The notes beneath the pieces were generated by a model. That model saw only the letters and a list, made by a program, of their open reading frames with translations, was not told where the DNA came from and did not search any database. Of a DNA stretch of 39,826 nucleotides, positions 17,367 through 25,100 are shown one piece after another. Numbering within the stretch: position 1 is the stretch's first letter; each line of letters opens with the position of its first letter. A program made the position numbers and the translations under genes. This DNA is from Bradyrhizobium sp. ORS 375 (GTDB taxonomy: Bacteria > Pseudomonadota > Alphaproteobacteria > Rhizobiales > Xanthobacteraceae). The stretch lies in contig NZ_CAFI01000149.1 in NCBI RefSeq assembly GCF_000239775.1, forward strand, positions 1 to 39,826. The letters are read 5' to 3'.

Positions 17367-18188
17367 ATGTCCGCCCCTGCCCTCGCCGATGCTGTTGCCA
17401 CGCCGCTTCTCCTTCGGGAGATGGCCGGCTCCGTCGCCGTGCTGACGCTGAACCGGCCGGCTCAGCGCAACAGCCTGTCGAAGGACCTGATCGCCGAGCT
17501 GCACCAGGCGCTCGCCGAAATCGGCGCCGACAAGGCGGTCCGCGCCGTCGTGATCGCAGCCAACGGCCCGGCCTTCTGCGCCGGCCATGACCTTAAGGAG
17601 CTGACCGCGCGCCGCGCCGATGCTGATCGCGGCCGCGCCTTCTTCGCGCAGCTGATGAACGCCTGCAGCGCGATGATGCAGGCGATCGTGCACCTGCCGA
17701 AACCCGTCGTGGCCTCGGTGCAGGGCATCGCCACGGCGGCCGGCTGCCAGCTGGTCGCAAGCTGCGATCTCGCCGTCGCCTCCCAGCAAGCCTCCTTCGC
17801 CACGCCCGGCGTCGATATCGGCCTGTTCTGCTCGACACCGATGGTGGCGCTGTCGCGCAATGTCACGCGCAAGCAGGCGATGGAGATGCTGCTCACCGGC
17901 GAGCCGGTTCCGGCGATCCGCGCCCGCGAGATGGGCCTCGTCAACCGCGTGGTCGCGCCGGGCACCGAACGTGACGCGGCGATTGCGCTGGCACAACAAG
18001 TCGCGCGGAAATCCGCGCATACGATCAAGCTCGGCAAGGAGGCATTCTACCGCCAGGCCGAGATGAGCCTTGCCGATGCCTACCGTTATGCGGCAGAGGT
18101 GATGACCGAGAACATGCTCGCCCGCGACGCGGAAGAAGGCATCGGCGCCTTCATCGAGAAGCGTGAACCAACGTGGCGGGATGAGTAG
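17367..18188 (+). CDS. Enoyl-CoA hydratase/isomerase-family (crotonase-fold) protein, ECHDC3-like; hydratase glutamates missing
   Basis: The 273-residue product has the crotonase fold. The oxyanion-hole loop is GPAFCAGHDLKEL (67-79) and the second loop ATAAGCQLVASCDLAVAS (122-139). In true enoyl-CoA hydratases the two catalytic Glu fall in the GGGCEL and QPEI-type positions. Here they are Gln128 and Gly148 (ATPGVD). Straight hydration of enoyl-CoA is therefore unlikely, and the pattern resembles the ECHDC3 subgroup of unclear activity. ATG 17367 is preferred because AAAGGGA lies 7 bp upstream; ATG 17328 has no such site. It is divergent from the PaaI-type thioesterase. Confidence 0.87.
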   Translation: MSAPALADAVATPLLLREMAGSVAVLTLNRPAQRNSLSKDLIAELHQALAEIGADKAVRAVVIAANGPAFCAGHDLKELTARRADADRGRAFFAQLMNACSAMMQAIVHLPKPVVASVQGIATAAGCQLVASCDLAVASQQASFATPGVDIGLFCSTPMVALSRNVTRKQAMEMLLTGEPVPAIRAREMGLVNRVVAPGTERDAAIALAQQVARKSAHTIKLGKEAFYRQAEMSLADAYRYAAEVMTENMLARDAEEGIGAFIEKREPTWRDE

Positions 18189-18207
18189 GTTACCCCGCTC
18201 TTTCCTC

Positions 18208-18283
18208 CGTCATTGCGAGCGAAGCGAAGCAATCCAGAGTCCCACCCGAGCCCCTGGATTGCTTCGCTTCGCTCGCAATGACG
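18208..18283. repeat. Bradyrhizobium-type palindromic repeat, family A (30-bp inverted arms)
   Basis: The arm at 18208-18237 begins CGTCATTGCGAGCGAAGCGA. Its exact 30-base complement is at 18254-18283, with 16 bp between. It lies between two same-strand genes and would form a very stable hairpin in the transcript of the crotonase-fold gene. Related copies with the GTCATTGCGA start are at 22497-22610 and 34659-34777. Confidence 0.9.
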
Positions 18284-18297
18284 AACTAACAACGTCC

Positions 18298-18404
18298 GTC
18301 ATTCCGGGGCGATGCGAAGCATCGAACCCGGAATCTCGAGCTGATCGAACTCAGCTCCAGGGTCCAGGTTCGCCCTTCGGGCGCCCTGGAATGACCATAA
18401 CTAA
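18298..18404. repeat. Second intergenic repeat (GTCATTCCGG type)
   Basis: The block starts CGTCATTCCGGGG and ends CCTGGAATGAC, so its ends are imperfect inverted copies. Internal short inverted pieces include GATGCGAAGCATC and GCCCTTCGGGC. It looks like a second structured repeat family placed directly after the family A copy. Confidence 0.6.
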
Positions 18405-18419
18405 CAGAAGCGCACGCTC

Positions 18420-19004
18420 ATGAATCACGACACCTATCCCGACGACTACATCCGCGGCATCCTCAATGGTGTGAAGGTGATCGCGATGGTCGGCGCCTCG
18501 CCGTCCGAGATCCGGCCGAGCTTCTTCGCCTTCAAATATCTGGTGCAGCGCGGCTACGACATGATCCCGGTGAATCCCGGCCATGTCGGCAAGAGCCTGA
18601 TGGGCCGGCCCTTCGTCGCCTCGCTCGCTGACATCGGCCGCCCGCTTGACATGGTCGACATCTTCCGGAGCTCCCAGCACATCATGCCCGTCGTTGACGA
18701 GGCGCTGAAGCTATCGCCCTTGCCGAAGGTGATCTGGATGCAGCTCGGCGCCCGCGACGATGCCGCGGCCGAGAAGGCCGAGGCCGCGGGAATGAAGGTG
18801 GTCATGAACCGCTGCCCCAAGATCGAATATGGCCGGCTGTCGTCGGAGATCTCCTGGATGGGCGTCAATTCCCGCACCATCAGCGCCAAGCGTGCGCCGA
18901 TCCCCACGCAAGGCATGCGGCTGTCGCTCAACCGCACCAGCGTCGGCGGCGGCGCCACGACGGCGGCCGACCGCGCCGCGAAGGACAGAAGCGATCCGAC
19001 CTGA
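18420..19004 (+). CDS. CoA-binding domain protein (YccU-like)
   Basis: The 194-residue product is a single Rossmann-type CoA_binding_2 domain. The phosphate loop is AMVGASPSEIRPS (22-34). It is followed by VNPGHVGKSLMGRPFVASLADIGRPLDMVDIFR and the conserved KVIWMQLGARDD and VMNRCPKIEY segments of the YccU group. A cofactor-binding role is likely but the cellular job is unknown. The C-terminal 50 residues are Arg/Ser/Ala rich and probably disordered. It lies 223 bp upstream of the sulfhydrylase on the same strand, as is common in Bradyrhizobium. Confidence 0.87.
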   Translation: MNHDTYPDDYIRGILNGVKVIAMVGASPSEIRPSFFAFKYLVQRGYDMIPVNPGHVGKSLMGRPFVASLADIGRPLDMVDIFRSSQHIMPVVDEALKLSPLPKVIWMQLGARDDAAAEKAEAAGMKVVMNRCPKIEYGRLSSEISWMGVNSRTISAKRAPIPTQGMRLSLNRTSVGGGATTAADRAAKDRSDPT

Positions 19005-19227
19005 CGCATCTGCGAAAGGATCATGTCGCGGCGGCGGCGCGACACAGCAACGCATTTCAAATCCGAGCAATTGTCGCATGTCGCCTTGACGGCACCTGAC
19101 CCGCTGGCAAATGTCCTCCGCCGGGATGACGCGGAGGCGCGCGATGCGCTGTCGACACCGTCTCCCATCATCGATCCCCACGCCCGCCGGCGCCGCGGCG
19201 CGAGGGACCAAGACAAGAGGAAACACC

Positions 19228-20511
19228 ATGACCGATCGTGCCCCGGGATTTGCCACCCTCGCCATTCACGCCGGCGCCCAGCCCGACCCGACCACCGGGG
19301 CGCGGGCGACGCCGATCTATCAGACCACGTCCTTCGTCTTCAACGATGCCGACCACGCCGCGTCGCTGTTCGGGCTGCAGGCGTTCGGCAACATCTACAC
19401 CCGCATCGGCAACCCGACCAACGCAGTGCTGGAGGAGCGCGTCGCCGCGCTCGAGGGCGGCACGGCCGCGCTCGCCGTCGCCTCGGGCCATGCCGCCCAG
19501 GTCGTCGCCTTGCAGCAGCTGTTGTCCCCCGGCGACGAGTTCATCGCCGCGCGAAAACTCTATGGCGGCTCGATCAACCAGTTCACGCACGCGTTCAAGA
19601 GCTTTGGCTGGAACGTGGTGTGGGCCGACACCGATGACATCGCAAGCTTCGAGGCGGCAGTCTCTCCGCGCACCAAGGCGATCTTCATCGAATCGATCGC
19701 CAATCCCGGCGGCACCATCACCGACATCGAGGCGATCGCGCAGGTCGCGCGCAAGGCGGGCGTACCCTTGATCGTCGACAACACGCTGGCCTCTCCCTAT
19801 CTGATCCGTCCGATCGATCACGGCGCCGATATCGTGCTGCACTCGCTGACCAAGTTCCTGGGCGGCCACGGCAACTCGATCGGCGGCATCATCGTCGACG
19901 CCGGCACGTTCGACTGGGCCGGCAGCGGCGACAAATATCCGATGCTGACTCAGCCGCGCCCCGAATATCATGGCATCCGCATCCATGAGACGTTCGGCAA
20001 TTTCGCCTTCGCAATCGCCTGCCGCGTGCTCGGCCTGCGCGACCTCGGCCCCGCGCTGTCGCCGTTCAACGCGTTCATGATCCTCACGGGCATCGAGACC
20101 TTGCCGCTGCGCGTGCAGAAGCACAGCGACAACGCCAAGGCCGTCGCGGAATATCTCAGCAAGCATCCCGGCGTGGCCTCCGTGAACTATGCCGGCCTGC
20201 CCGAGGACAAGTATCACGCGCTCGCGCGCAAATACTGCCCGAAGGGCGCCGGTGCCGTGTTCACCTTCTCGCTCAAGGGCGGCTATGACGCCGGCGTCAA
20301 GCTGGTGTCGAATTTGAAGCTGTTCTCGCATCTCGCCAATGTCGGCGACACCCGCTCGCTGGTGATCCACCCGGCGTCGACCACGCACAGCCAGCTCGAC
20401 GACGCCGCCAAGATCAAGGCCGGTGCCGGCCCCGACATCGTCCGCATCTCCGTCGGCATCGAGGACAAGGAAGACCTGATCGCCGACCTCGAGCAGGCGC
20501 TGAGCGCGTAA
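19228..20511 (+). CDS. metY: O-acetylhomoserine aminocarboxypropyltransferase (O-acetylhomoserine sulfhydrylase)
   Basis: This PLP enzyme of the Cys/Met metabolism family makes homocysteine (or methionine) from O-acetylhomoserine and sulfide (or methanethiol). The product has 427 residues, the length of the O-acetylhomoserine group rather than the shorter MetB/MetC. PIYQTTSFVF, SGHAAQVVALQQLL and VDNTLASPYLIRP are in place, and the PLP lysine is Lys209 in HSLTKFLGGHGNSIGG. LFSHLANVGDTRSLVIHPASTTHSQL closes the active site. ATG 19228 has AAGAGGA upstream; the same frame is open from 19111 but that part is not family-like. I found no recognisable SAM riboswitch in 19005-19227. Confidence 0.94.
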   Translation: MTDRAPGFATLAIHAGAQPDPTTGARATPIYQTTSFVFNDADHAASLFGLQAFGNIYTRIGNPTNAVLEERVAALEGGTAALAVASGHAAQVVALQQLLSPGDEFIAARKLYGGSINQFTHAFKSFGWNVVWADTDDIASFEAAVSPRTKAIFIESIANPGGTITDIEAIAQVARKAGVPLIVDNTLASPYLIRPIDHGADIVLHSLTKFLGGHGNSIGGIIVDAGTFDWAGSGDKYPMLTQPRPEYHGIRIHETFGNFAFAIACRVLGLRDLGPALSPFNAFMILTGIETLPLRVQKHSDNAKAVAEYLSKHPGVASVNYAGLPEDKYHALARKYCPKGAGAVFTFSLKGGYDAGVKLVSNLKLFSHLANVGDTRSLVIHPASTTHSQLDDAAKIKAGAGPDIVRISVGIEDKEDLIADLEQALSA

Positions 20512-20594
20512 GCACAAGCCGCTCCAGAGCAGCACCGTCTGCGTCGCGTAGGTCAAAACGGCTGAGCACGCTGGCGCAACATCGGTAGTGCGCT

Positions 20595-20723
20595 CCCTCT
20601 CCCCGCTTGCGGGGAGAGGGTCGGGGTGAGGGGGACTCTCCACGAACTCGGTGCGCTGAGAGTCCCCCTCACCCGGATTGCATCTACGATGCAATCCGGC
20701 CTCTCCCCGCACGCGGGGAGAGG
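20595..20723. repeat. Compound structured intergenic repeat with four nested hairpins
   Basis: In order there is CCCTCTCCCC-GCTTGC-GGGGAGAGGG (20595-20620). Next is a 15-bp inverted pair GTGAGGGGGACTCTC (20626-20640) / 20658-20672. Next is a 12-bp stem CCGGATTGCATC (20673-20684) / 20688-20699 with a 3-nt loop. Last is a second CTCTCCCC...GGGGAGAG hairpin (20701-20721). It matches a dispersed repeat style, not a gene, and lies 84 bp after metY, where it could act as transcript 3' structure. Confidence 0.85.
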
Positions 20724-20770
20724 CGTAGACCGATCCGAAGTGGCCTTCAGTTCGCCTGCACAATCCCCAA

Positions 20771-20814
20771 AGACAAAGAGAGCGCGGCCGGCCCCCCTGG
20801 GCTTCCGCGCTCTC
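20771..20814 (-). terminator. Terminator downstream of the small minus-strand ORF
   Basis: The perfect 10-bp stem GAGAGCGCGG / CCGCGCTCTC (20778-20787 with 20805-20814) has a 17-nt loop. Read on the minus strand it is followed by TTTGTCTTTGGGG. Its position about 60 bp past the stop of the 63-residue ORF at 20877-21068 fits intrinsic termination of that gene. Confidence 0.7.
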
Positions 20815-20876
20815 CTTCGTCCCACGGTCGGGCCGTTGCCGGCTTCTCGGACCGCGCCCTCGTTAACTCATCGTCG

Positions 20877-21068
20877 TCACATCAGCAGGTGCAGCACGCT
20901 CTCCTGGGCATCGGCTGCGAGCGCAAGGCTCGAGCCGGCGATGCGCCGACGTAATGCGCGCGCCTGGCGGCAGACGACGTCCTCGTCGGTGGCAAGAGCT
21001 GGATTGGATGTTTCGGTCCGTGACAGGAGCCGGTGACGCGCGGACGCGGACATCACGATGACCGACAT
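20877..21068 (-). CDS. Small hypothetical protein (63 residues)
   Basis: The family is not recognised. ATG 21068 is preceded by AGAAGGG at good spacing, and a terminator-like stem with a T-rich tail follows the stop, so this looks like a real single-gene unit. The protein starts MSVIVMSASARHR, has a basic middle (CRQARALRRRIAG) and ends SSLALAADAQESVLHLLM. The amphipathic end faintly recalls the C-terminal helix of flagellins, but this is too weak for a call. In-frame sequence further upstream (to 21200) is not needed. Confidence 0.55.
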   Translation of the reverse strand: MSVIVMSASARHRLLSRTETSNPALATDEDVVCRQARALRRRIAGSSLALAADAQESVLHLLM

Positions 21069-21362
21069 TCTCGAACCCTTCTGGTCTGAGACTCCGCTGA
21101 AATGCAGCAGAGATTTGCCCCTCGGACGGGGCTCTGGCCTCGCCCGGCCAGCCTTCAAAATCGCCGGCGAGCGGAACCTTGCACCACCAGAACTTAACAA
21201 AAGCTGAAAATGCCCGTCCTTCTACGGAGGATTGCAACCGGGTTCCGGCGCGAGAAAGTTTTCATTAACCATACCCGGCTCATCCTGCCGCCCATGGAAT
21301 CGCGGCGCGCCCCCGATACGGCACTGCCGCGCACGATCTGTCAGAAGGCAAGGGAAAGCAGG

Positions 21363-21701
21363 ATGCGTACACTGGTGATCATGATGCTGCTGGCAGCCAC
21401 CGCGGCGAACGGCGTGGTCCTCGCCGCCGACCTCCCCGCCGTCCACGAGAAGGTCCTCCACTACAAGGCCCGCCGCGCCGCCAAGGCTCCGCCTCCGGCC
21501 GTGGTCGTCGTCAAGGACCAGGACTCCCTGATCTCCCCGATGCTGCCCTCGACCCCGCTGCTGCTCGGCCGCCAGGAGCTCCCCGGCTATTACGGCCGCG
21601 CCTTCTCCTACGACTATCAGGGCCCGTATTACGGCGGCGAAGGCTATACGAGCTACATGTTCCGGTTGCCGTATGCTTGTGGCGTGACGGGGTATTGCTG
21701 A
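21363..21701 (+). CDS. Small exported Tyr/Gly-rich protein of unknown function
   Basis: The 112-residue product has a signal peptide: MRTLVIMMLLAATAANGVVLA with cleavage likely after VLAA. The mature part has a basic/Ala/Pro stretch (KARRAAKAPPP), then a Tyr/Gly-rich tail with YYGRAFSYDYQGPYYGG, ending in two cysteines (ACGVTGYC). ATG 21363 has AAGCAGGA upstream. Small exported proteins of this kind are frequent in Bradyrhizobium. The function is unknown, possibly cell-envelope associated. Confidence 0.72.
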   Translation: MRTLVIMMLLAATAANGVVLAADLPAVHEKVLHYKARRAAKAPPPAVVVVKDQDSLISPMLPSTPLLLGRQELPGYYGRAFSYDYQGPYYGGEGYTSYMFRLPYACGVTGYC

Positions 21702-21767
21702 GGGAGCTGAAGGTCTGCTGCAGGCCCTGTCGGAGGCATAGCGAATCCCGCGCAGATTCCTAAGTAG

Positions 21768-21979
21768 CTATTTCGCTGCTTCGATCCGCCCATTATCCTC
21801 CTTGAGGAGAGCATCGACCAGTTCGCTCATCGACACGTCCTGAGCACGAGCGAGCCCACTGAGATGATCGAGCACATCAGGCTCCAGATGCACGGGCGGA
21901 ATCATTCGCCTGCCCCTGCGAAAGACCTGCCGCGTTCGACGTTCGAGAAGTCGTATTCGTCCTTCATCTGATCATCCAT
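21768..21979 (-). pseudogene. Antitoxin-like (CopG/BrnA-type) gene with an apparent -1 frameshift
   Basis: The 5' frame (21979-21902) encodes MDDQMKDEYDFSNVERGRSFAGAGE. The 3' frame (21905-21768) encodes MIPPVHLEPDVLDHLSGLAR and onward through MSELVDALLK to EAAK. Together these match the layout of a single roughly 70-residue antitoxin: an EYDFS-x-ERG N-terminus, then the IPPVHLEP ribbon-helix-helix part. The two frames join if one T is restored near the AGGTCTTTCGC run, giving RGRFFRRGRRMIPPV. The stop of the first frame overlaps the start of the second (ATGA). No partner toxin gene is visible next to it; repeats fill the upstream side. It is either a decayed gene or a sequencing indel. Confidence 0.62.
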
Positions 21980-22019
21980 TCCCGGTGACTGCGGAGCTCG
22001 CGCAACGACCAACGGTGTC

Positions 22020-22134
22020 GTCCCGGCCTTGAGCCGGGACCCATACTCCGCGGCCATCGTCGTGGGCGCGATATCAACGACGGCCTGACCCAAACCGCAG
22101 CCTGTGGCTCTGCGTCCCGGCTCAAGGCCGGGAC
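22020..22134. repeat. Palindromic repeat, family B (21-bp inverted arms)
   Basis: Arm GTCCCGGCCTTGAGCCGGGA plus one base (22020-22040) is exactly complementary to 22114-22134, with 73 bp between. Each arm is itself close to a hairpin. It is the same design as the larger pair at 39518-39640. Confidence 0.88.
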
Positions 22135-22153
22135 GCCATACCTGTGGTGACCG

Positions 22154-22260
22154 CCGCGTGCTTTTTTGTTGCACGCGGGCCATGGGTGCCGGCCAGGCAT
22201 CCGGCCTTCCCTGCGCCCTCGCCTGTTTCGGAGGGTGAAACGACCGGCATGACTCGGCGC
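22154..22260 (+). repeat. Dispersed repeat, family C copy 1
   Basis: It starts with the hairpin CCGCGTGC-loop-GCACGCGG (22154-22178, T-rich loop). It then carries GGCCTTCCCTGCGCCCTC (22203-22220), GAGGGTG and CGGCATGACTCGG (22245-22257). The same three pieces recur in the same order on the opposite strand at 39728-39781. Confidence 0.75.
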
Positions 22261-22344
22261 CAACAGCGCGCGAGAGTGAGAGCGTTTGTGTTCTGGATAT
22301 CTGAGAGGGTCGTCTGAGAGGGGCGATGGCCGCACCTCAAGCTC

Positions 22345-22470
22345 GGTTGTCATCCCCGCGAAGGCGGGGATCCAGTACGCCGCGGCCCATCGAGGACTCA
22401 CAACCGTCTCTGGAATACTGGATCGCCCGGTCGAGCCGGGCGACAGGGGATACGGTAGCGCAAGCGCACA
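22345..22470. repeat. Structured repeat (CCCCGCGAAGGCGGGG type)
   Basis: TCATCCCCGCGAAGGCGGGGA is a tight hairpin. It is followed by GGATCCAGTA and later TACTGGATC, with a second hairpin GCCCGGTCGAGCCGGGC. It lies among other repeats with no gene. Confidence 0.6.
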
Positions 22471-22496
22471 TGACGATAGGCACTCAATCTCTCCAT

Positions 22497-22610
22497 GTCA
22501 TTGCGAGGAGCGCAGCGACGACTTGTCCGCCATAGCCCGGAGGGCGACGGCGGAAGCAATCCAGAGTCCTGGACGGGACTCTGGATTGCTTCGCTGCGCC
22601 CGCAATGACG
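22497..22610. repeat. Palindromic repeat, family A variant with an inserted arm
   Basis: It starts GTCATTGCGAGGAGCGCAGCG and ends with the near-complement GCTTCGCTGCGCCCGCAATGAC. An inner inverted pair CCAGAGTCC (22561-22569) / GGACTCTGG (22576-22584) sits close to the end. It lies just past the ctaA stop (22628, minus strand) and could form its transcript end. Confidence 0.8.
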
Positions 22611-22627
22611 GAGGAAAGATCGTGCCC

Positions 22628-23716
22628 TTACCCCGCCTGCCCCGCGGCCGCCGCCGTCCGCGGCACGGCAACAGCCGTCATAGGTCGAGGCGACATCCGC
22701 TCGGCCTGCAGCACGGCGAACGTCAGCACGAGGATGGCCGTGCCCTGATGCAGCAGCGCCAGCGAGATCGGCACCACCATCAGCAAGGTCGCGATGCCCA
22801 GCACCGCCTGCAGCAGGATCGCCGCGAGCAGCCGGTGCGCGCCGCGCACCACGTCGCGGCCGGCACCTGTGCGCATCACATCGACCGCGTGCCAAGCGGC
22901 CAATACGAGCAGCGTGTAGGCGGTCATGCGATGCATGAACTGCACCGTCAGATCGTTCTCGAACAGATTGATCCACCACGGCGAATGGATCCACAGATTG
23001 GCCGCCTTCGGGATCAGGCCGCCGTCGATGTCGGGCCAGGTGTTGTAGACGAGGCCGGCGCGGAGCCCTGCGACCAGCGCGCCGAGATAGAGCTGCACGA
23101 AGGTGACCCCGACCAGCACCCAGGCCGTCAGCCGCAACCGCGCCGGCACCTCGGCCTCGTCACGCGGCTTAAGCCGCTGCAAGGTCCAGACGATCGACGC
23201 GAAAATCAACAGCGCCAGCGACAGATGCGTCGCCAGCCGGACCGGCGCCACCTCGGTGCGCTCCGTCAGGCCCGAAGCGACCATCCACCAGCCGACCGCA
23301 CCCTGCAGCGCGCCGAGGCCGAAGATCAGCCACAGCCTGCGCCCGAGCGGTCCGGATACGGCGCCGCGCCACAGGAACCACAGGAAGGGCAGCAGGTAGA
23401 CCATGCCGATGACGCGGCCGAGCAGCCGATGGCTCCACTCCCACCAGAAGATGGTCTTGAACTCGTGCAAGGTCATGCCCGCGTTCATCTGCCGGTACTG
23501 CGGAATCGTCTTGTAGGCCTCGAACGCCTCGGTCCAGGCCTGCTCGGACAGCGGCGGCAGCGTGCCGGTGACCGGTTTCCATTCGACGATCGACAGCCCG
23601 GATTCGGTCAGCCGCGTGGCGCCGCCGACCAGCACCATCACGGCGATGAGGCCGGCGACGAAGATCAGCCAGATGCGGATGGCAGCGAGATCGCGGGTGG
23701 CGGGAACCGTGGTCAT
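22628..23716 (-). CDS. ctaA: Heme A synthase (COX15/CtaA)
   Basis: The product is a 362-residue inner-membrane enzyme that oxidises the C8 methyl of heme O to the formyl group of heme A for aa3-type cytochrome oxidase. Eight hydrophobic helices are predicted. The four heme-ligand histidines are recognisable in [26 protein letters not shown] and [30 protein letters not shown] is the family N-terminal signature. No strong ribosome binding site precedes ATG 23716. It is divergent from a DUF2842 gene, as in other Rhizobiales. Confidence 0.96.
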   Translation of the reverse strand: MTTVPATRDLAAIRIWLIFVAGLIAVMVLVGGATRLTESGLSIVEWKPVTGTLPPLSEQAWTEAFEAYKTIPQYRQMNAGMTLHEFKTIFWWEWSHRLLGRVIGMVYLLPFLWFLWRGAVSGPLGRRLWLIFGLGALQGAVGWWMVASGLTERTEVAPVRLATHLSLALLIFASIVWTLQRLKPRDEAEVPARLRLTAWVLVGVTFVQLYLGALVAGLRAGLVYNTWPDIDGGLIPKAANLWIHSPWWINLFENDLTVQFMHRMTAYTLLVLAAWHAVDVMRTGAGRDVVRGAHRLLAAILLQAVLGIATLLMVVPISLALLHQGTAILVLTFAVLQAERMSPRPMTAVAVPRTAAAAGQAG

Positions 23717-23819
23717 GGAGGGTGAACGCTCGATTGAACCGGGGCTGTCAGGCCCTTATAATCCCAGTGAATTCACGCGCAAGCCGCGCCGCCCTTCAAC
23801 GCAGGCTGACATTCCCGTC

Positions 23820-24038
23820 ATGACGATCCGCACCCGCAAACTGATCGGCGCCATCGCGCTGCTCCTGCTCGCCTTCGCCTGGTCGATGATGGGCATGGTG
23901 CTGGCGCAATTTCCCCTGATCGCCAATTCCGGCTGGATGCAGGGGGTGTATTACGTCGTCGTGGGCATGGGCTGGGTGCTGCCGGCGATGCCGATCGTCA
24001 GCTGGATGCTGCGCCCCGATCCGGCGCGGGAGGGCTGA
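23820..24038 (+). CDS. DUF2842 small membrane protein
   Basis: The 72-residue product starts MTIRTRKLIGAIALLLLAFAW and has two predicted transmembrane helices, the second around YYVVVGMGWVLPAMPIVSWML, with a short charged tail DPAREG. It matches DUF2842, a small alphaproteobacterial family of unknown function often next to ctaA. ATG 23820 is the family-like start; the frame is open far upstream only because it runs antisense inside ctaA. Confidence 0.85.
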   Translation: MTIRTRKLIGAIALLLLAFAWSMMGMVLAQFPLIANSGWMQGVYYVVVGMGWVLPAMPIVSWMLRPDPAREG

Positions 24039-25100
24039 TCAGCCGAGGTCGAGCTCAGGTCGTGGCGCGAATTCTTGTCGCGGCAGCGTCACCCCGGTCA
24101 TCAGCACCTTCAGCGCCCGCAGCGAGCGCGAGCGGCCGTCCCAGGCGATGCGCGGCAGCATGTGCAGGTTGGTGCGGCCCTCGCTCTGCACCACGCCGCC
24201 GATCGTGGTGACGGCGCTGACGAAGCCCGCCTGCTCGGCGAGCACGACGTCGCTGCGACGAAACGACTCAGCATCGCCAAATGGATAGGCCATGTGACGG
24301 ACCGGGCGCCGCAGCGCGGTCTCCAGCACCGCCTTGCCCATCGCGATCTCGCGCTGGGCCTCGGCATCCTTGACATGGGCGAGCACGGGATGATGCACCG
24401 TGGCGCTGCCGATCGTGACGTTCGGGTCGGCGGCGAGCCTGTTGATGTCGGCCCAGTCCATCGAGGCCTCGCGGGAGAGCGCGGCGAGGTCGACCGAATG
24501 GCGCGAGCAGAGATCGCGGATCGCGACCGACAGCTCGGCCGGCGGCAGCTTGCGCAGCCAGCCGGAGAGATAGGCGAACAGCTCGGCCTTCTCGGCCGGC
24601 TTGAACACCGAGAAGCGCTGCTCGCGACGATCGATCACCAGGCTGATGCGGGCCTCGCGCGCAATGACGGCTTCGAGCGCCAGCCACCAGGCTTCGCCCA
24701 GCCCATCCGGAAACGCCGTGGGCACGAACACCGTGAACGGCACGCCGTGGCGCGCCAGCACCGGATAGGCGTTGACGATGAGGTCCTTCCATGCGCCATC
24801 GAAGGTCAGGCACGCGAAGCGCCGGACTTCGGGGAGCTGCACGGCACGGGCGCAGGCTTCGTCCAGCGAGACGATGTCATAGCCCCAGCGCTTGAGCTTG
24901 CGGATCACCTGGTCGAGAAACCGCGGCGTGATCTCGGCGTGCTTGAGCGGCTGAAATGGACCCTTGCGGCGCGGCCGCACCCGCTCGAACCGCAGGATGG
25001 CGCCGGCGCCGCGTCTCGCCCGCGAGGCCACGAGCGTGCCGCCGCTGAAATAGGCCAGTTCGAGCCGGGCGCTCCGCAGCCACCTGTTGTCCGACGACAA
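24039..25100 (-). CDS. Polysaccharide deacetylase-fold (NodB) protein with degenerate metal site
   Basis: The 353-residue product has a NodB homology domain over about 95-290. Motif 1, normally TFDDG, reads CLTFDGAWKD: Asp101 stays but the metal-binding Asp is Gly102. Motif 2, normally SHTxxHP, reads GSATVHHP (231-238): the first metal His is Ala233 and His237 stays. Motif 3 RHMAYPFGD is intact. With two of three metal ligands gone, classical deacetylation is doubtful; it may bind polymer or use another mechanism. The frame opens at a TTG (25100) with AAGGGG upstream, and no better start is seen. It flanks the exopolysaccharide genes and is divergent from the acetyltransferase. Confidence 0.82.
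   Translation of the reverse strand: MSSDNRWLRSARLELAYFSGGTLVASRARRGAGAILRFERVRPRRKGPFQPLKHAEITPRFLDQVIRKLKRWGYDIVSLDEACARAVQLPEVRRFACLTFDGAWKDLIVNAYPVLARHGVPFTVFVPTAFPDGLGEAWWLALEAVIAREARISLVIDRREQRFSVFKPAEKAELFAYLSGWLRKLPPAELSVAIRDLCSRHSVDLAALSREASMDWADINRLAADPNVTIGSATVHHPVLAHVKDAEAQREIAMGKAVLETALRRPVRHMAYPFGDAESFRRSDVVLAEQAGFVSAVTTIGGVVQSEGRTNLHMLPRIAWDGRSRSLRALKVLMTGVTLPRQEFAPRPELDLG

Noticed and set aside
19005-19227. Possible SAM-II riboswitch ahead of metY
   Set aside because: Such elements occur before this gene in alphaproteobacteria, but I could not match the conserved pseudoknot core here. A covariance-model search with SAM-II (and the other SAM/SAH classes) would settle it.
21980-22183. 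N-terminal extension of the antitoxin-like first frame
   Set aside because: It is translated family B repeat sequence; the antitoxin-like part begins at ATG 21979.
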